Below, one piece after another: positions 60,182-63,729 of a stretch of 64,000 nucleotides of DNA (its first letter is position 1; each line of letters opens with the position of its first letter). The notes under the pieces are model-generated. The model worked only from the letters and a program-made list of their open reading frames with translations, ran no database searches and was not told the DNA's origin. The DNA lies in the NCBI GenBank assembly GCA_023376005.1, contig CM042150.1, forward strand, positions 72,221,349-72,285,348. Reading direction: 5' to 3'. A program made the translations under genes and the position numbers. The DNA comes from Doryteuthis pealeii (Eukaryota > Mollusca > Cephalopoda > Myopsida > Loliginidae).

Positions 60182-63002
60182 AATTGAAATGTGTGAAAAT
60201 AAATTGATTAATGTTATGTTTTGGATCATTTTTAAAGGCTGCCAAATAAAGATGTATTTTGTTAGTATTTTAAAATATTTGTTTAAAATTAGTAGGTTTT
60301 TCAGTTTTAGACTTATTTTTGCAGATGACACTCATATACATATACCAAAGATTTATCGGAAAGTTGAAATGAAGTACTCAAAGTTGGGATTGGAAGATTT
60401 TGAATTCCGCTATTACAATAAGACTTATTTTGCTGGTTTAGAAACACAGATACCTAATGCTTATTGCAATGGAATGTTACAGGTAAGGTTCATTCATTTT
60501 TTGCTTATTATATTTTTATGCAAGATAAAATTTTATTTATTGCTCATAAACAAAATTCATTTGTGTTACATTTTCACAATGTTTTCTACCCAATTTCTTT
60601 AAATTACTTCAGTTCACTGTAGGTTTGTATTCATTTCATTAACTGGTTAGTAAGAGTTGAGTGAATATACATTTACAACAATAAGAACATCTTTAATGAA
60701 AGGGGAAATGTACTAGAATTGATAAAAATAGGTTTTTACCTGCTTTTAACAATATTAATGCTAGGAATTCTTTTTTGTATTTTTAGGTTTTATATTTTAT
60801 TGAGCCTCTTCGATGCACTACAAAATCTCATCTCTGTGAACGTGAATTCTGTTTAGCCTGTGAACTAGGATTCCTTTTTCATATGTTGGATGAACAGAAA
60901 GGTCAAACATGTCAGGTTGGTGTCTGGAATTATATTAATCAGGAAATGGGAGAACAAAAACTATTCTATTCATCTCTATAGGCCATTTATGATTTTATTT
61001 TTGCTCCAATGTTCAAATAGATTAATTTTATACAAAATTGCAAAATTATAAAGATTATTTTGTATTCAAGTCTTGTATCTCTAAGAGTAAAAGTTTTTGA
61101 AAGCAGAAAAATCATTTCACATTTTAAATTTTCAAAATTGATACTTCAAAATGTAGTTGCATTAGTCAGCCCTGATCTGCCAACCAACCCACCAGTAATA
61201 ATAATAATAATAATAAAGAAGAACATAATTGGTAATTTGTGCTTATTTTAGTTAAATCATGCATAATTTTTTTAGTACGGAAATAATTGATAAATTTATT
61301 GTTTATAAAGAACAATGATACTTGTTGATACTTGTTCTGAAAGGACTTTTAGTTAAAAATAAAGCACTTCTTGAAAATACTTGTATTTAGTATTATATAA
61401 AATGCCTTATTCTGCGAATACTCTTTGATAATTCCACACACATCTGCTTCTCTCTACAATCTCAAATTTCTTAATCCTAAAAGTTGTCCAATGTTTTTTT
61501 TAGTGTGACTGATGTAAGTTGTCATCAAGTTTTTGGCATGTTTTTTAAATTTAAAATGAATCTATTTCATATTTCATCTTAAAAGATAAGTAAAATCTTT
61601 GTAAATTATAAAATCTTAAAATATTTTGATATAAATTATACAACCATGTTTTATTACAATGTTATAATAACCTAAAAAAATGATTCTTTCAAAACTAAGT
61701 GTTTATATCTAAAGTGAGTCACATATATTTTCGCTGTTTTTTTAATGTCTGAAAGAATATCTGAATCCTTTTTTTCTATATAAAAGAAACTTGTCAAATT
61801 TAACAAAAATGTCAAATTTATTAAATATAAAAATAATTGCAGAAAAATATGACCTTTATCTTTTTACCTAACTGCTTATTTTTTTCTTTTGTTATAACAA
61901 TTTTCTTCACTTTTATAAAATTGTGCTAATTTTTCTGAATTCTTTTGTAAATTTGGAATAAAACCTGCTTTTACTGTTCTTACATATTTCAAAATAAATA
62001 TATCTTTAGAGAAAATATGTAAGTTATATGTTACTGATTTTTTATTATCATAGTAATCACTCTTCTCAAACTGTAAAAACAGTTTCATTGCTACAGTCCG
62101 TTTCATAATCATTTGTGATAAAGTCTGGGTAATTCCATGTCAAATCATCCAGCCATGTCCCACCCATTGATTTGCAGAATTTTAACTGATGTAGCTTTGG
62201 TTCTGAGTGAAAACCAAACTATCTTTTTGGTACAAATAATGTTCAATATATGTGAAATAATAATAGAAAAATTTTGTCATAGATACAGGGCCACATTGGG
62301 ATATTGATCTTGCCTTGAAAAAATCAGAAATCATCAATAACTTAAAATTGGTTCACTTTAAGATTGTTTTAATTGCATTTTTGGATTCCTTGACCAAAAA
62401 TGCATTTATAAACCAATTTTTAGTAGTAGGGAAGCTCTAGAACTCATTTTACAGACAAAAATAGGTTTCAAAAAGTCGCCATTTTTGGTGACCACCCCTC
62501 AAATTTGGAGAGCTAAAAATCGACATAACTCTGCCAATTTCTGGAATTGTCTAACTTTAACATAGTCCATAGCTGTACAAAATTTTAGATTGAAGTTTTA
62601 ATTTTTTTTTCTGGATGATTTGACATGGAATTACTCGTCTGTTAAATATTTGTTGGAAAATTTTGTAAATTATGCTGAAATAGAATTTGAAATAAATTCT
62701 GAATATTGCACATTTTAGTTTATAGTTTACTTGAATTCAAAAATTTCTATGTAAATTGTTTCTTGCAGTTTGAAATTTATGAGTAATATAATATCAATCT
62801 GCTCTAAAATGTTGTATTGATATGTTTTAATTTAATTTGTTCTCTATAAAAGGCCAATAATTTTCTTCGAGCATTCCGTACGATTCCTGAGGCTGCGGCA
62901 CTTGGACTAATTTTAGGTGACCATGACCAACTTCAAGGAAAAGTAAATTTGACTCGACTCATCCAAAACTGGCAGCGGTTTCTTCATCAACAAGTTCATT
63001 CG
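18745..63002 (+). CDS. PAN2: PAN2 deadenylase catalytic subunit, 5' half (13 coding exons, partial)
   Basis: PAN2 with PAN3 shortens mRNA poly(A) tails in the cytoplasm before CCR4-NOT takes over. Thirteen exons with GT-AG borders: 18745-18990, 27515-27684, 31897-32017, 38061-38138, 44945-45063, 49024-49168, 49807-49947, 54016-54092, 54634-54761, 56598-56764, 60325-60482, 60787-60915 and 62853-63002. They give about 610 residues. Residues about 40-340 correspond to the WD40 propeller, 340-470 to the linker that wraps PAN3, and the rest to the start of the UCH-like pseudo-protease domain. Length and order match the same part of animal PAN2. The RNase D-type exonuclease exons lie outside the window. 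The chosen ATG is 8 nt after a splice acceptor, so an untranslated first exon is expected upstream but was not located. Exon 7 lacks one base. Introns run from about 0.3 to 8.5 kb and carry most of the transposons listed here. Confidence 0.94.
19165..19680 (+). pseudogene. Ty3/gypsy integrase fragment in PAN2 intron 1
   Basis: The frame reads [20 protein letters not shown] then [18 protein letters not shown] from 19185, the K02A2.6-type integrase region after the catalytic core. Shifted frames give [11 protein letters not shown] and, from about 19438, [15 protein letters not shown] (C-terminal domain). Frame changes and stops show decay. It is much shorter than an element and has no LTRs nearby. 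Confidence 0.8.
19905..20775 (+). pseudogene. Helitron Rep/helicase N-terminal fragment
   Basis: The reading includes [20 protein letters not shown] and [15 protein letters not shown], then [20 protein letters not shown] and [20 protein letters not shown]. After frame changes come [30 protein letters not shown] and [11 protein letters not shown]. The last is the HUH (His-hydrophobic-His) motif of rolling-circle Rep proteins, reading HSH. The order matches the helitron helicase-like N-terminal domain. It ends right at the gypsy LTR insertion, and the rest of Rep and the helicase are missing. Confidence 0.85.
20786..20936 (+). repeat. 5' LTR of the gypsy element
   Basis: Begins TGTGTAGTAAGATAGCC and ends CTCACTACA. 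It contains a TATAAAAAG TATA-like box at about 20848. The second base pair of the 3' copy start differs (GGTGTAG), explaining a non-canonical 3' LTR start. Confidence 0.92.
20940..21775 (+). pseudogene. Gypsy gag remnant
   Basis: The first part reads [20 protein letters not shown] in one frame. A longer open stretch (21326-21751) reads [20 protein letters not shown] and ends in a degenerate zinc-knuckle region (CKYCNFQHN). Several frame changes between them make it non-coding. Confidence 0.7.
21758..24950 (+). pseudogene. Gypsy pol remnant (protease, RT, RNase H, integrase)
   Basis: Protease: VNTGSDV, with the usual active-site Asp replaced by Asn. [22 protein letters not shown] and [15 protein letters not shown] (23185-23290), then frame-shifted remains including [14 protein letters not shown]. 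RNase H end: [20 protein letters not shown] then [10 protein letters not shown]. Integrase: zinc finger with HDDIH and CPKC (24396-24515), core [13 protein letters not shown] and [13 protein letters not shown], then [13 protein letters not shown] just before the hAT insertion. The order identifies a K02A2.6-like Ty3/gypsy element. At least five frame changes or stops disable it. Confidence 0.88.
21851..22840. mobile_element. Insertion of about 1 kb in the gypsy protease region, possible solo LTR
   Basis: The protease-like reading '[22 protein letters not shown]' stops at about 21851 and resumes as [20 protein letters not shown] at about 22840. The hexamer GAAACT occurs at both joints (21846-21851 and again at 22849), consistent with a target duplication. 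The insert begins GTAACGTTGTGG and has no coding sequence. It holds an AATAAAG at 22182, as an LTR would. The exact family is unknown. Confidence 0.6.
24967..26560. mobile_element. hAT-like non-autonomous element (family H1) inside the gypsy integrase
   Basis: The ends CAGGGTTCCCATGC and GAGTGGGAACCCTG are about 11-bp inverted repeats of hAT type. The motif TCCTGGAAAA recurs several times just inside both ends. The integrase reading [16 protein letters not shown] is continuous across the element, which shows insertion. The flanks share only a degraded target (CTAAGT / TAGT), so an intact 8-bp TSD is not visible. There is no transposase frame. A further family end lies at 27142-27252 and another at 28412. 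Confidence 0.8.
26284..26360. mobile_element. 77-bp MITE-like hairpin
   Basis: CAGGGTGTCTATAAAGTC at the left and GACTTTGTGGACACCCTG at the right form 18-bp imperfect inverted ends, with AGTGCAC/GTGCA continuing inward. TA precedes the left end but no clear duplication follows. It resembles mariner-type miniature termini. It sits inside H1. Confidence 0.65.
26562..26985 (+). pseudogene. Gypsy integrase C-terminal end
   Basis: After the hAT insertion the reading resumes as [18 protein letters not shown], then a Lys-rich segment with [20 protein letters not shown] (open 26574-26894). The RQIR(S/T) motif follows the integrase core in this group. The 3' LTR polypurine tract ends the segment. Confidence 0.75.
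26986..27136 (+). repeat. 3' LTR of the gypsy element
   Basis: Same length as the 5' LTR, with the same ends apart from GG for TG at its first bases. Followed by the ATATC duplication. Confidence 0.92.
27142..27252. mobile_element. Right end of an H1 hAT-like element
   Basis: Matches the right end of the H1 copy at 24967-26560: AAATTATGAAA..., GTGAACAAGTAGTGTCC, and AAAATGAGTGGGAACCCTG. It directly follows the gypsy TSD, so gypsy appears to have inserted into this older H1 copy. Confidence 0.75.
27515..27684 (+). CDS. PAN2: PAN2 exon 2 (WD40 propeller)
   Basis: The acceptor TTTTAAAAG precedes GGTCATGTT. The exon reads [18 protein letters not shown] and onward, the strongly conserved PAN2 propeller segment (GHATSFFGPALERYSSFQ in vertebrates). 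The donor is GTAAGT at 27685. The last codon is split with two nt in this exon, completed as Asn by exon 3. Confidence 0.95.
28412..28620. mobile_element. Left end of an H1 hAT-like element
   Basis: CAGGTTCCCATGCATCCTGG (one G fewer than the internal copy), then CCGGTACTGGAAAACCTGG and TCCTGGAAAATTTGAATTGT, matching 24967-25090. It breaks off where an R1 copy begins. Confidence 0.75.
28620..29925 (-). repeat. R1 interspersed repeat, long copy in reverse orientation
   Basis: In reverse it carries two passages of the R1 core (28620-29170 and 29170-29560) and then the outer part with TTGAGTGCAGAATTAGAAAG and TGCCAAGTTTTATCAAAATT. It is the longest R1 copy in the window and shows that the core can be duplicated within one copy. 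In PAN2 intron 2. Confidence 0.7.
30282..30790. mobile_element. 509-bp TIR element (family T2), imperfect ends
   Basis: GGGACATTCCATATCAATTCACC at the left and the inverted GGTGTTTTGACATGGAATGACCC at the right, with several mismatches. Size and termini match the element at 62129-62634. No open frame. Confidence 0.6.
30930..31420 (+). pseudogene. RTE-type non-LTR retrotransposon fragment (endonuclease-RT linker)
   Basis: Pieces in shifting frames: [47 protein letters not shown], and [15 protein letters not shown]. The order and spacing match the linker between endonuclease and reverse transcriptase in RTE/craniofacial-development-like ORF2 proteins. Stops and frame changes are frequent. In PAN2 intron 2. 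Confidence 0.8.
31897..32017 (+). CDS. PAN2: PAN2 exon 3 (WD40 propeller)
   Basis: The acceptor is TTTTACAG and the donor GTAAGA. It codes [20 protein letters not shown], then [20 protein letters not shown]. This corresponds to the blade with the conserved 'LLLGG..N.ILEIDLN' signature of PAN2. Exons 2 and 3 together are 291 nt, so the reading leaves in phase 0. Confidence 0.94.
32490..33035 (-). repeat. R1 interspersed repeat copy, reverse orientation
   Basis: Contains, reversed, the pyrimidine box, the 'TAACCTGCTGTAAAAAATAA' variant, and 'TTCAAGAATATTTATAAAGA'. It then has TCTGATTC.. and TTGAACCATTGGGGATATGT as at 29950. In PAN2 intron 3. Confidence 0.65.
33060..33461 (-). mobile_element. 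Probable 3' LTR of minus-strand LTR retroelement
   Basis: Follows the integrase reading on the minus strand after a GGGGGG polypurine run (CTCCCCCCTGA on the plus strand, 33459-33469). It would start TGACAGAGAACAC. A GTGTATAAGTAG TATA-like box is at about 33238-33249. GC-rich compared with the intron. The far end is not defined. Confidence 0.5.
33462..34140 (-). pseudogene. LTR-retroelement integrase fragment with acidic tail
   Basis: On the minus strand: [20 protein letters not shown] (core with the ADN box), a frame change, [17 protein letters not shown], then [15 protein letters not shown] and [40 protein letters not shown] and a Ser/Asp-rich tail end it. The 'WYN.TPKDG' and '[12 protein letters not shown]' motifs recur in the relic at 41800-42310, so both derive from one lineage. 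It begins abruptly at an R1 copy. In PAN2 intron 3. Confidence 0.8.
34180..34450 (-). repeat. R1 interspersed repeat fragment, reverse orientation
   Basis: Reverse complement of about 16010-16260: GTTTCTAGGACCCGTGG, ATGAGAGGGCAA, ATTTTCATATAAAATTTGTG, and GATTTGCTCCGAAAGTTTAG. Confidence 0.7.
34480..35960. other. Intron 3 sequence without recognised gene
   Basis: AT-rich, with an AATAATAAT-flanked segment at 34946-35075 and a GC-richer block at 35150-35420 that has no family resemblance. A (TA)n run is at 35590-35620. Confidence 0.35.
35990..38040. repeat. 2-kb TA-rich satellite array
   Basis: Long (TA)n runs alternate with TTTATAATTTCTTTTACATA-type spacers, giving a rough higher-order period of about 70-100 bp. 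The array ends about 20 nt before PAN2 exon 4. Length estimates here are fragile because such arrays assemble poorly. Confidence 0.9.
36206..36451. mobile_element. MITE-like inverted repeat within the TA array
   Basis: The left arm TTTTTGGAAGATATGTGCTT... to ATATATGTTCAA and the right arm TTGAACATATATGC... to ATATCCTCCAAAAA are about 100 bp each with few mismatches, around a spacer of about 55 bp. No duplication of target could be fixed because of flanking TA repeats. Confidence 0.75.
38061..38138 (+). CDS. PAN2: PAN2 exon 4 (WD40 propeller)
   Basis: A 78-nt exon coding [20 protein letters not shown] then GDTSGK, matching the PAN2 'VTIMRQTNRFFFCGHTSGK' blade. Its acceptor (CTTTCTTATATTCAG) lies directly after a TA-rich array of about 2 kb, so the polypyrimidine tract is at the edge of the array. 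The donor GTATTT is weaker than consensus. Confidence 0.92.
38370..38414. repeat. Perfect 21-bp palindrome with 3-nt spacer
   Basis: TTTAGGCATGCTCCTTACAG(T) at 38370-38390 and its exact complement at 38394-38414, separated by TTT. It lies 230 nt into PAN2 intron 4. Confidence 0.95.
38580..39684 (+). pseudogene. LTR-retroelement RT/RNase H relic (5' part)
   Basis: Pieces in order: [51 protein letters not shown] (the catalytic box has Asn for the second Asp), and [14 protein letters not shown]. Further decayed text runs to [15 protein letters not shown]. 'AYIDDI' with 'LRKAYLQ' is the RT core of this LTR group. Frame changes and stops are frequent. The reading is cut by a miniature LTR element and resumes at 40707. 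In PAN2 intron 4. Confidence 0.8.
39685..39911 (+). repeat. 5' LTR of miniature LTR element
   Basis: Runs from TGTTGTAAGTGACTCACC to CAATCATAACA. Contains GGGTATATATTTAACAGAG (TATA-like) near 39730. Confidence 0.92.
40205..40706 (+). repeat. 3' LTR of miniature LTR element, split by SINE
   Basis: TGTTGTAGGTAACTCACC to GTGGTCATAACA. Matches the 5' LTR on both sides of the SINE. Confidence 0.92.
40360..40620 (+). mobile_element. tRNA-derived SINE (family S1) with 12-bp TSD
   Basis: The head GCCGGATTAGCTCAGTCAGT and GGTTCCTAGTTCGATACCGG gives clear A- and B-box sequences of a tRNA-type pol III promoter. A body and a CTTTACTTT tail follow. Flanked by TATATGTTGCTG at 40348-40359 and 40621-40632. 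Same family and length (261 vs 259 bp) as the copy at 8674-8932. Confidence 0.93.
40707..40925 (+). pseudogene. LTR-retroelement RNase H relic (3' part)
   Basis: Continues the pol reading cut by the miniature element: [30 protein letters not shown] (the 'ADxLTR.P' motif after RNase H), then [17 protein letters not shown]. Disabled by stops. Confidence 0.65.
41200..41640 (+). promoter_or_regulatory. LTR-like promoter block
   Basis: The block is GC-rich, with GTATAAAAGGAGACG at 41478-41492 and a following purine-rich segment; no AATAAA was pinned. It sits between an RNase H relic and an integrase relic on the same strand, so it may be an LTR of a separate insertion. No partner copy is in the window. 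Confidence 0.35.
41800..42310 (+). pseudogene. LTR-retroelement integrase C-terminal relic
   Basis: Remains of 'YWYN(I)TLKDG', [17 protein letters not shown], then FITGHITGI and an acidic tail [17 protein letters not shown] ... [10 protein letters not shown] to a stop near 42306. It aligns in order with the minus-strand relic at 33462-34140. Probably the end of the same element as the RT relic at 38580. Confidence 0.65.
43101..43377. repeat. Minisatellite, 40 bp x 7
   Basis: Unit CCAGAATAAATGAAAGCATA-TTAT(C/T)TAATCAGGATAACAT starts at 43101, 43141, 43181, 43221, 43261, 43299 and 43339. The fifth unit is two bases short. Units are almost identical, implying recent expansion or homogenisation. 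In PAN2 intron 4. Confidence 0.95.
44120..44400 (-). pseudogene. Ty3/gypsy integrase core relic
   Basis: The minus-strand reading [19 protein letters not shown] matches the integrase core '(V)P.TLVSDNGTQF', with Asp to Glu and Asn to Tyr changes. Decayed remains of the region after the core follow (HKSPIL..., WPNRKMY). Too degraded to define ends. In PAN2 intron 4. Confidence 0.6.
44945..45063 (+). CDS. PAN2: PAN2 exon 5 (WD40 propeller)
   Basis: The acceptor is TTTTTTTTCAG and the donor GTATTT. It codes [20 protein letters not shown] then [19 protein letters not shown], equal to the PAN2 'SLSDFDVHGNLLAAFGFSSR' region. The exon ends two nt into an Arg codon (AG|A) completed in exon 6. Confidence 0.94.
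45400..45730 (-). pseudogene. Possible Tc1-like transposase relic
   Basis: The minus-strand reading has [20 protein letters not shown] (Tc1 'QDNDPKHT' box with one catalytic Asp), then after frame changes [17 protein letters not shown], as in Tc1 C-termini. The 'PDLNPIE' box is not clear. Alternative: chance resemblance. Confidence 0.45.
46709..46898. mobile_element. hAT-like MITE (family M1), copy 2
   Basis: A 190-bp element with GGTTATTTCCTATAA...TTATAGGAAATAACC ends and the same interior as 17594-17772, including AACATAAACAAAGGGGAACC and CTAGTAGATCAATAAATAAA. Flanks ACTAAATT and ATTAAATC match at 6 of 8 positions. In PAN2 intron 5. Confidence 0.88.
47210..47485 (+). mobile_element. Second SINE-like family (S2), copy 1
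   Basis: Begins GGTTGAGTTAATACAGTTCT. A pol III B-box-like GGTTCAATCC is at about 47260-47269. The body has GATTGAATAAAGGGCTCAGT, the 3' part GGCTGAAACATTATGTATAT. The same order occurs reversed at 58035-58450. Confidence 0.7.
48255..48290. repeat. C-run followed by (CA)n
   Basis: A run of ten C, then CACACACACAC. Simple sequence. Confidence 0.8.
49024..49168 (+). CDS. PAN2: PAN2 exon 6 (WD40 propeller)
   Basis: The acceptor TTTTTTTATTCAG precedes AATGGGAAT. It codes [20 protein letters not shown] then [20 protein letters not shown], nearly identical to the PAN2 stretch 'DRFLKVYDLRMMRAITP' and 'DPAFLRFIPTYTS'. The donor is GTATGT. Exons 4-6 sum to 342 nt, in frame. Confidence 0.96.
49807..49947 (+). 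CDS. PAN2: PAN2 exon 7 with apparent 1-nt deletion
   Basis: The acceptor is TTTTTTTATAG and the donor GTATTT. The first part reads [20 protein letters not shown] in the expected frame. After about position 49880 that frame reaches TAA within five codons, while the conserved continuation [18 protein letters not shown] is in another frame, starting at codon 49890. Human PAN2 has the analogous 'LLMTFDVS..KQALAFGDSEG'. The exon is 141 nt, whereas 142 nt is needed to keep the downstream phase, so one base is missing near CAGGTGGTG. All other exons are intact, so a sequencing or assembly error is the simplest reading. Confidence 0.88.
50070..50600 (-). pseudogene. Mariner transposase relic
   Basis: The plus-strand end TTAGGTGGGTGCAAAAATGA resembles a mariner terminus. 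On the minus strand the reading includes [20 protein letters not shown] and NFLQEKVFN. This is the mariner 'YSPDL.P.DYH.F' box with the third catalytic Asp replaced by Asn. The 'F..FGPRI' end and KDQVFF... pieces follow. The opposite terminus was not found. In PAN2 intron 7. Confidence 0.75.
51101..51160. repeat. Tandem repeat, 20 bp x 3
   Basis: Three identical TGGAAGGATGTGATCCATTT units; GGAT-GTG-ATCC makes each a small palindrome. Confidence 0.95.
51170..52160 (-). pseudogene. RTE-type non-LTR retrotransposon RT relic
   Basis: The minus-strand reading includes [20 protein letters not shown] and [13 protein letters not shown] ('FKYLGS.IS....EI..RI.KA..AF..L'), YGAEL.VTY, then 'LEKYYKE' type remains. 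This is the order of the thumb and C-terminal region of RTE ORF2. Stops throughout. In PAN2 intron 7. Confidence 0.7.
53482..53775. repeat. Interspersed repeat family R2, copy 1
   Basis: Shares ATGCATTGTGGGTAAGTG, GGACATAAAAG, CTGCTTACC and ACAGT/AGTGAACAG followed by a purine-rich AGAGAAAG tail with 54880-55090. Non-coding. In PAN2 intron 7. Confidence 0.65.
54016..54092 (+). CDS. PAN2: PAN2 exon 8 (end of propeller)
   Basis: The acceptor is TCTTTTTAG and the donor GTAAGT. It codes (G)[20 protein letters not shown], then EFSDP. It follows 'FGDSSG' of exon 7 and corresponds to the last propeller strand ('GCVHLWTDS' in human) and the start of the linker. It ends in phase 0 relative to the conserved frame. 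Confidence 0.9.
54255..54465 (-). mobile_element. SINE S1 copy, diverged and head-truncated
   Basis: Minus-strand S1 body with CTACCATCAGCTCCCCACTT, TGCTACTCATGCGCTGAGTT and TATCGAACCTGGAACC. The A-box end is missing. In PAN2 intron 8. Confidence 0.8.
54530..54578. repeat. Perfect 23-bp palindrome with 3-nt spacer
   Basis: ATATGTAAATAATTCTGTTT(TAT) and its exact complement, separated by ACC. In PAN2 intron 8, about 55 nt upstream of exon 9. Confidence 0.95.
54634..54761 (+). CDS. PAN2: PAN2 exon 9 (linker)
   Basis: The acceptor is TTTTTTTTAG and the donor GTAAGA. It codes [20 protein letters not shown] then [20 protein letters not shown]. The 'PLS-IPV-L...LLSDWPA' pattern is the conserved PAN2 linker motif. 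It ends two nt into an Arg codon shared with exon 10. Confidence 0.93.
54880..55090. repeat. Interspersed repeat family R2, copy 2
   Basis: Parallel to 53482-53775: AAAAAGTACTTA start, ATGCATTGTGGGTGAGTG, TAAAAGCAACTGCTTACC, AGTGAACAG, and purine-rich end. In PAN2 intron 9. Confidence 0.65.
56598..56764 (+). CDS. PAN2: PAN2 exon 10 (linker, PAN3-binding segment)
   Basis: The acceptor is TTTTGCTCTAG and the donor GTTAGA. It codes [20 protein letters not shown] then [19 protein letters not shown]. The 'E(I/L)LRTMK...GYAPNP.T..RNQ(I/V)PY' signature is diagnostic of PAN2 and lies in the region that contacts the PAN3 dimer. One nt remains for the first codon of exon 11 (or of the candidate microexon). 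Confidence 0.95.
58035..58450 (-). mobile_element. Second SINE-like family (S2), copy 2
   Basis: Reversed relative to the copy at 47210: GTTGAGTTAATACAGTTCTA (right end), TTCAATCCTGGCCAAG, GATTGAATAAAGGGTTCAGT, and GCTGAAACATTGGGTATATA (left end). The head region is partly duplicated (two 'CTTGGCCAGGATTGAAC' passages near 58300 and 58362). A further head fragment lies at 58560-58585 on the plus strand. In PAN2 intron 10. Confidence 0.7.
58711..58737 (+). CDS. PAN2: Candidate 27-nt PAN2 cassette microexon (unproven)
   Basis: Inside intron 10, TTTTAATTTCACAG is followed by 27 nt (ATATACACAG...GAAAAG) and then GTAAAT. Inclusion between exons 10 and 11 keeps the frame and would add IHRLTNRKD between SSAGRD and DTHIH. 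It is short, has no stop and has plausible splice sites, but its residues have no known counterpart in PAN2. Direct exon 10-11 joining already gives a complete conserved reading, so it would have to be alternative. Confidence 0.3.
59232..59452 (-). mobile_element. SINE S1 copy
   Basis: Minus-strand S1 with GGAGTCTATCTCCGTTTCAC, CACACCTACCATCAG and AACCTTGTGGTTCCTAGTC. The tRNA-like head is present but diverged. In PAN2 intron 10. Confidence 0.85.
59542..59758 (-). mobile_element. SINE S1 copy, 90 bp from the previous one
   Basis: Same orientation and layout as its neighbour, with GAGAGTCTATCCTCACTAGT and TGCTCTACCGACTGAGCTAA (A-box end). Differs from it at many positions, so it is a separate insertion rather than a local duplication. 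Confidence 0.85.
60112..60181. repeat. (TA)n(GA)n microsatellite
   Basis: About 24 TA followed by about 11 GA units, 145 nt before the PAN2 exon 11 acceptor. Confidence 0.95.
60325..60482 (+). CDS. PAN2: PAN2 exon 11 (linker to UCH-like domain)
   Basis: The acceptor is TATTTTTGCAG and the donor GTAAGG. It codes (D)[18 protein letters not shown] then [20 protein letters not shown] and [14 protein letters not shown]. '[10 protein letters not shown](D/E)F..YNKT.FAGLE..IPNAYCN' is one of the best conserved PAN2 segments and marks entry into the ubiquitin-hydrolase-like domain. In PAN2 the position equivalent to the USP catalytic Cys box reads 'IPNAYCN' and the domain is catalytically dead. Confidence 0.96.
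60787..60915 (+). CDS. PAN2: PAN2 exon 12 (UCH-like domain)
   Basis: The acceptor is TTTTTAG and the donor GTTGGT. A 43-residue exon, [20 protein letters not shown] then [19 protein letters not shown]. It matches PAN2 'VLYFLEPVRC...[20 protein letters not shown]'. It starts and ends in phase 0. Confidence 0.96.
62129..62634. mobile_element. 506-bp TIR element (family T2), perfect 24-bp ends
   Basis: GTAATTCCATGTCAAATCAT(CCAG) and its exact complement at 62611-62634. GTCTG occurs just outside both ends (62123-62127 and 62637-62641), a possible target duplication. No open frame. Matches the size and ends of 30282-30790. In PAN2 intron 12, about 220 nt upstream of exon 13. Confidence 0.85.
62853..63002 (+). 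CDS. PAN2: PAN2 exon 13 (UCH-like domain), last exon in window
   Basis: The acceptor is TCTCTATAAAAG and the donor GTATGT. Fifty residues, [40 protein letters not shown] then [10 protein letters not shown]. It equals human '[21 protein letters not shown]...LARLIQRWNRFILTQLH'. The reading leaves in phase 0 and the next exon is beyond the window. Confidence 0.95.
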
Positions 63003-63299
63003 GTATGTAATCTCATAAACTTTACCAAATAACAATCAATTTTCTTGATCTATTCTAAATTAAATTGTATTTATTCATATTTACAATGAGATAATTCAGT
63101 CGTAAAGAAGATTGTTTAAGTTTATTGAGATTAAATGTTTTTAATGCTATTAGTGGGAAATGTATTTTTTTACAAATTACTTGATTTTCATTCATTCATT
63201 TCAAAGCAGAGACTGATTAAATAAACATTAATATGGATTCACATATCAACATTAGTTTATTAACAATAATTTATTAGCAGTATTTAGATAGGTTATTTT

Positions 63300-63725
63300 T
63301 AATGTGCCCCTGTCTATTCAATCTGCTGGTTGTCGGTTAAGTTTGATCTTGTCACAACACTAGACCTACGGTCTGGTCCTTTCTCTCCAACCACGTTGAG
63401 TTCAAAGACCTGGAAAGACAAGCTGAGTCAGATCGAAAGGCTGCACAAAATATAAGACTTTAAGAGAAGGGAAAAAAAAAAACCAACTGGATAAATGTAA
63501 TCTTTGCTTTGTTGTTTACATCAAATTTAACCCTTCCCATTGTGAGTGACACTGGGGTCTGCTACTTAGCATCAAATCAAATTCTAATGTTCAGAGGCTG
63601 GTTCAAGGTCTGCATTTAGGTCTTGCATGTCAATAGGCTGTTTAAGGGCAGTCATTCTAATGGTGGACAATCGTCGTATATGTAGTCAGTTGTTAACTAA
63701 CTTTCTAGCTCTTTTGCCAAAGAGT
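63300..63725 (-). mobile_element. Probable 3' LTR region of the copia element
   Basis: Directly follows the pol stop on the minus strand and is more GC-rich than the intron. LTR ends cannot be set without the partner. Inferred from position. Confidence 0.35.
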
Positions 63726-63729
63726 TCCT

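Noticed and set aside
60189..60602. 137-codon open frame read as one exon
   Set aside because: Only 60325-60482 matches PAN2; the rest is intron read-through on both sides of clear splice sites.
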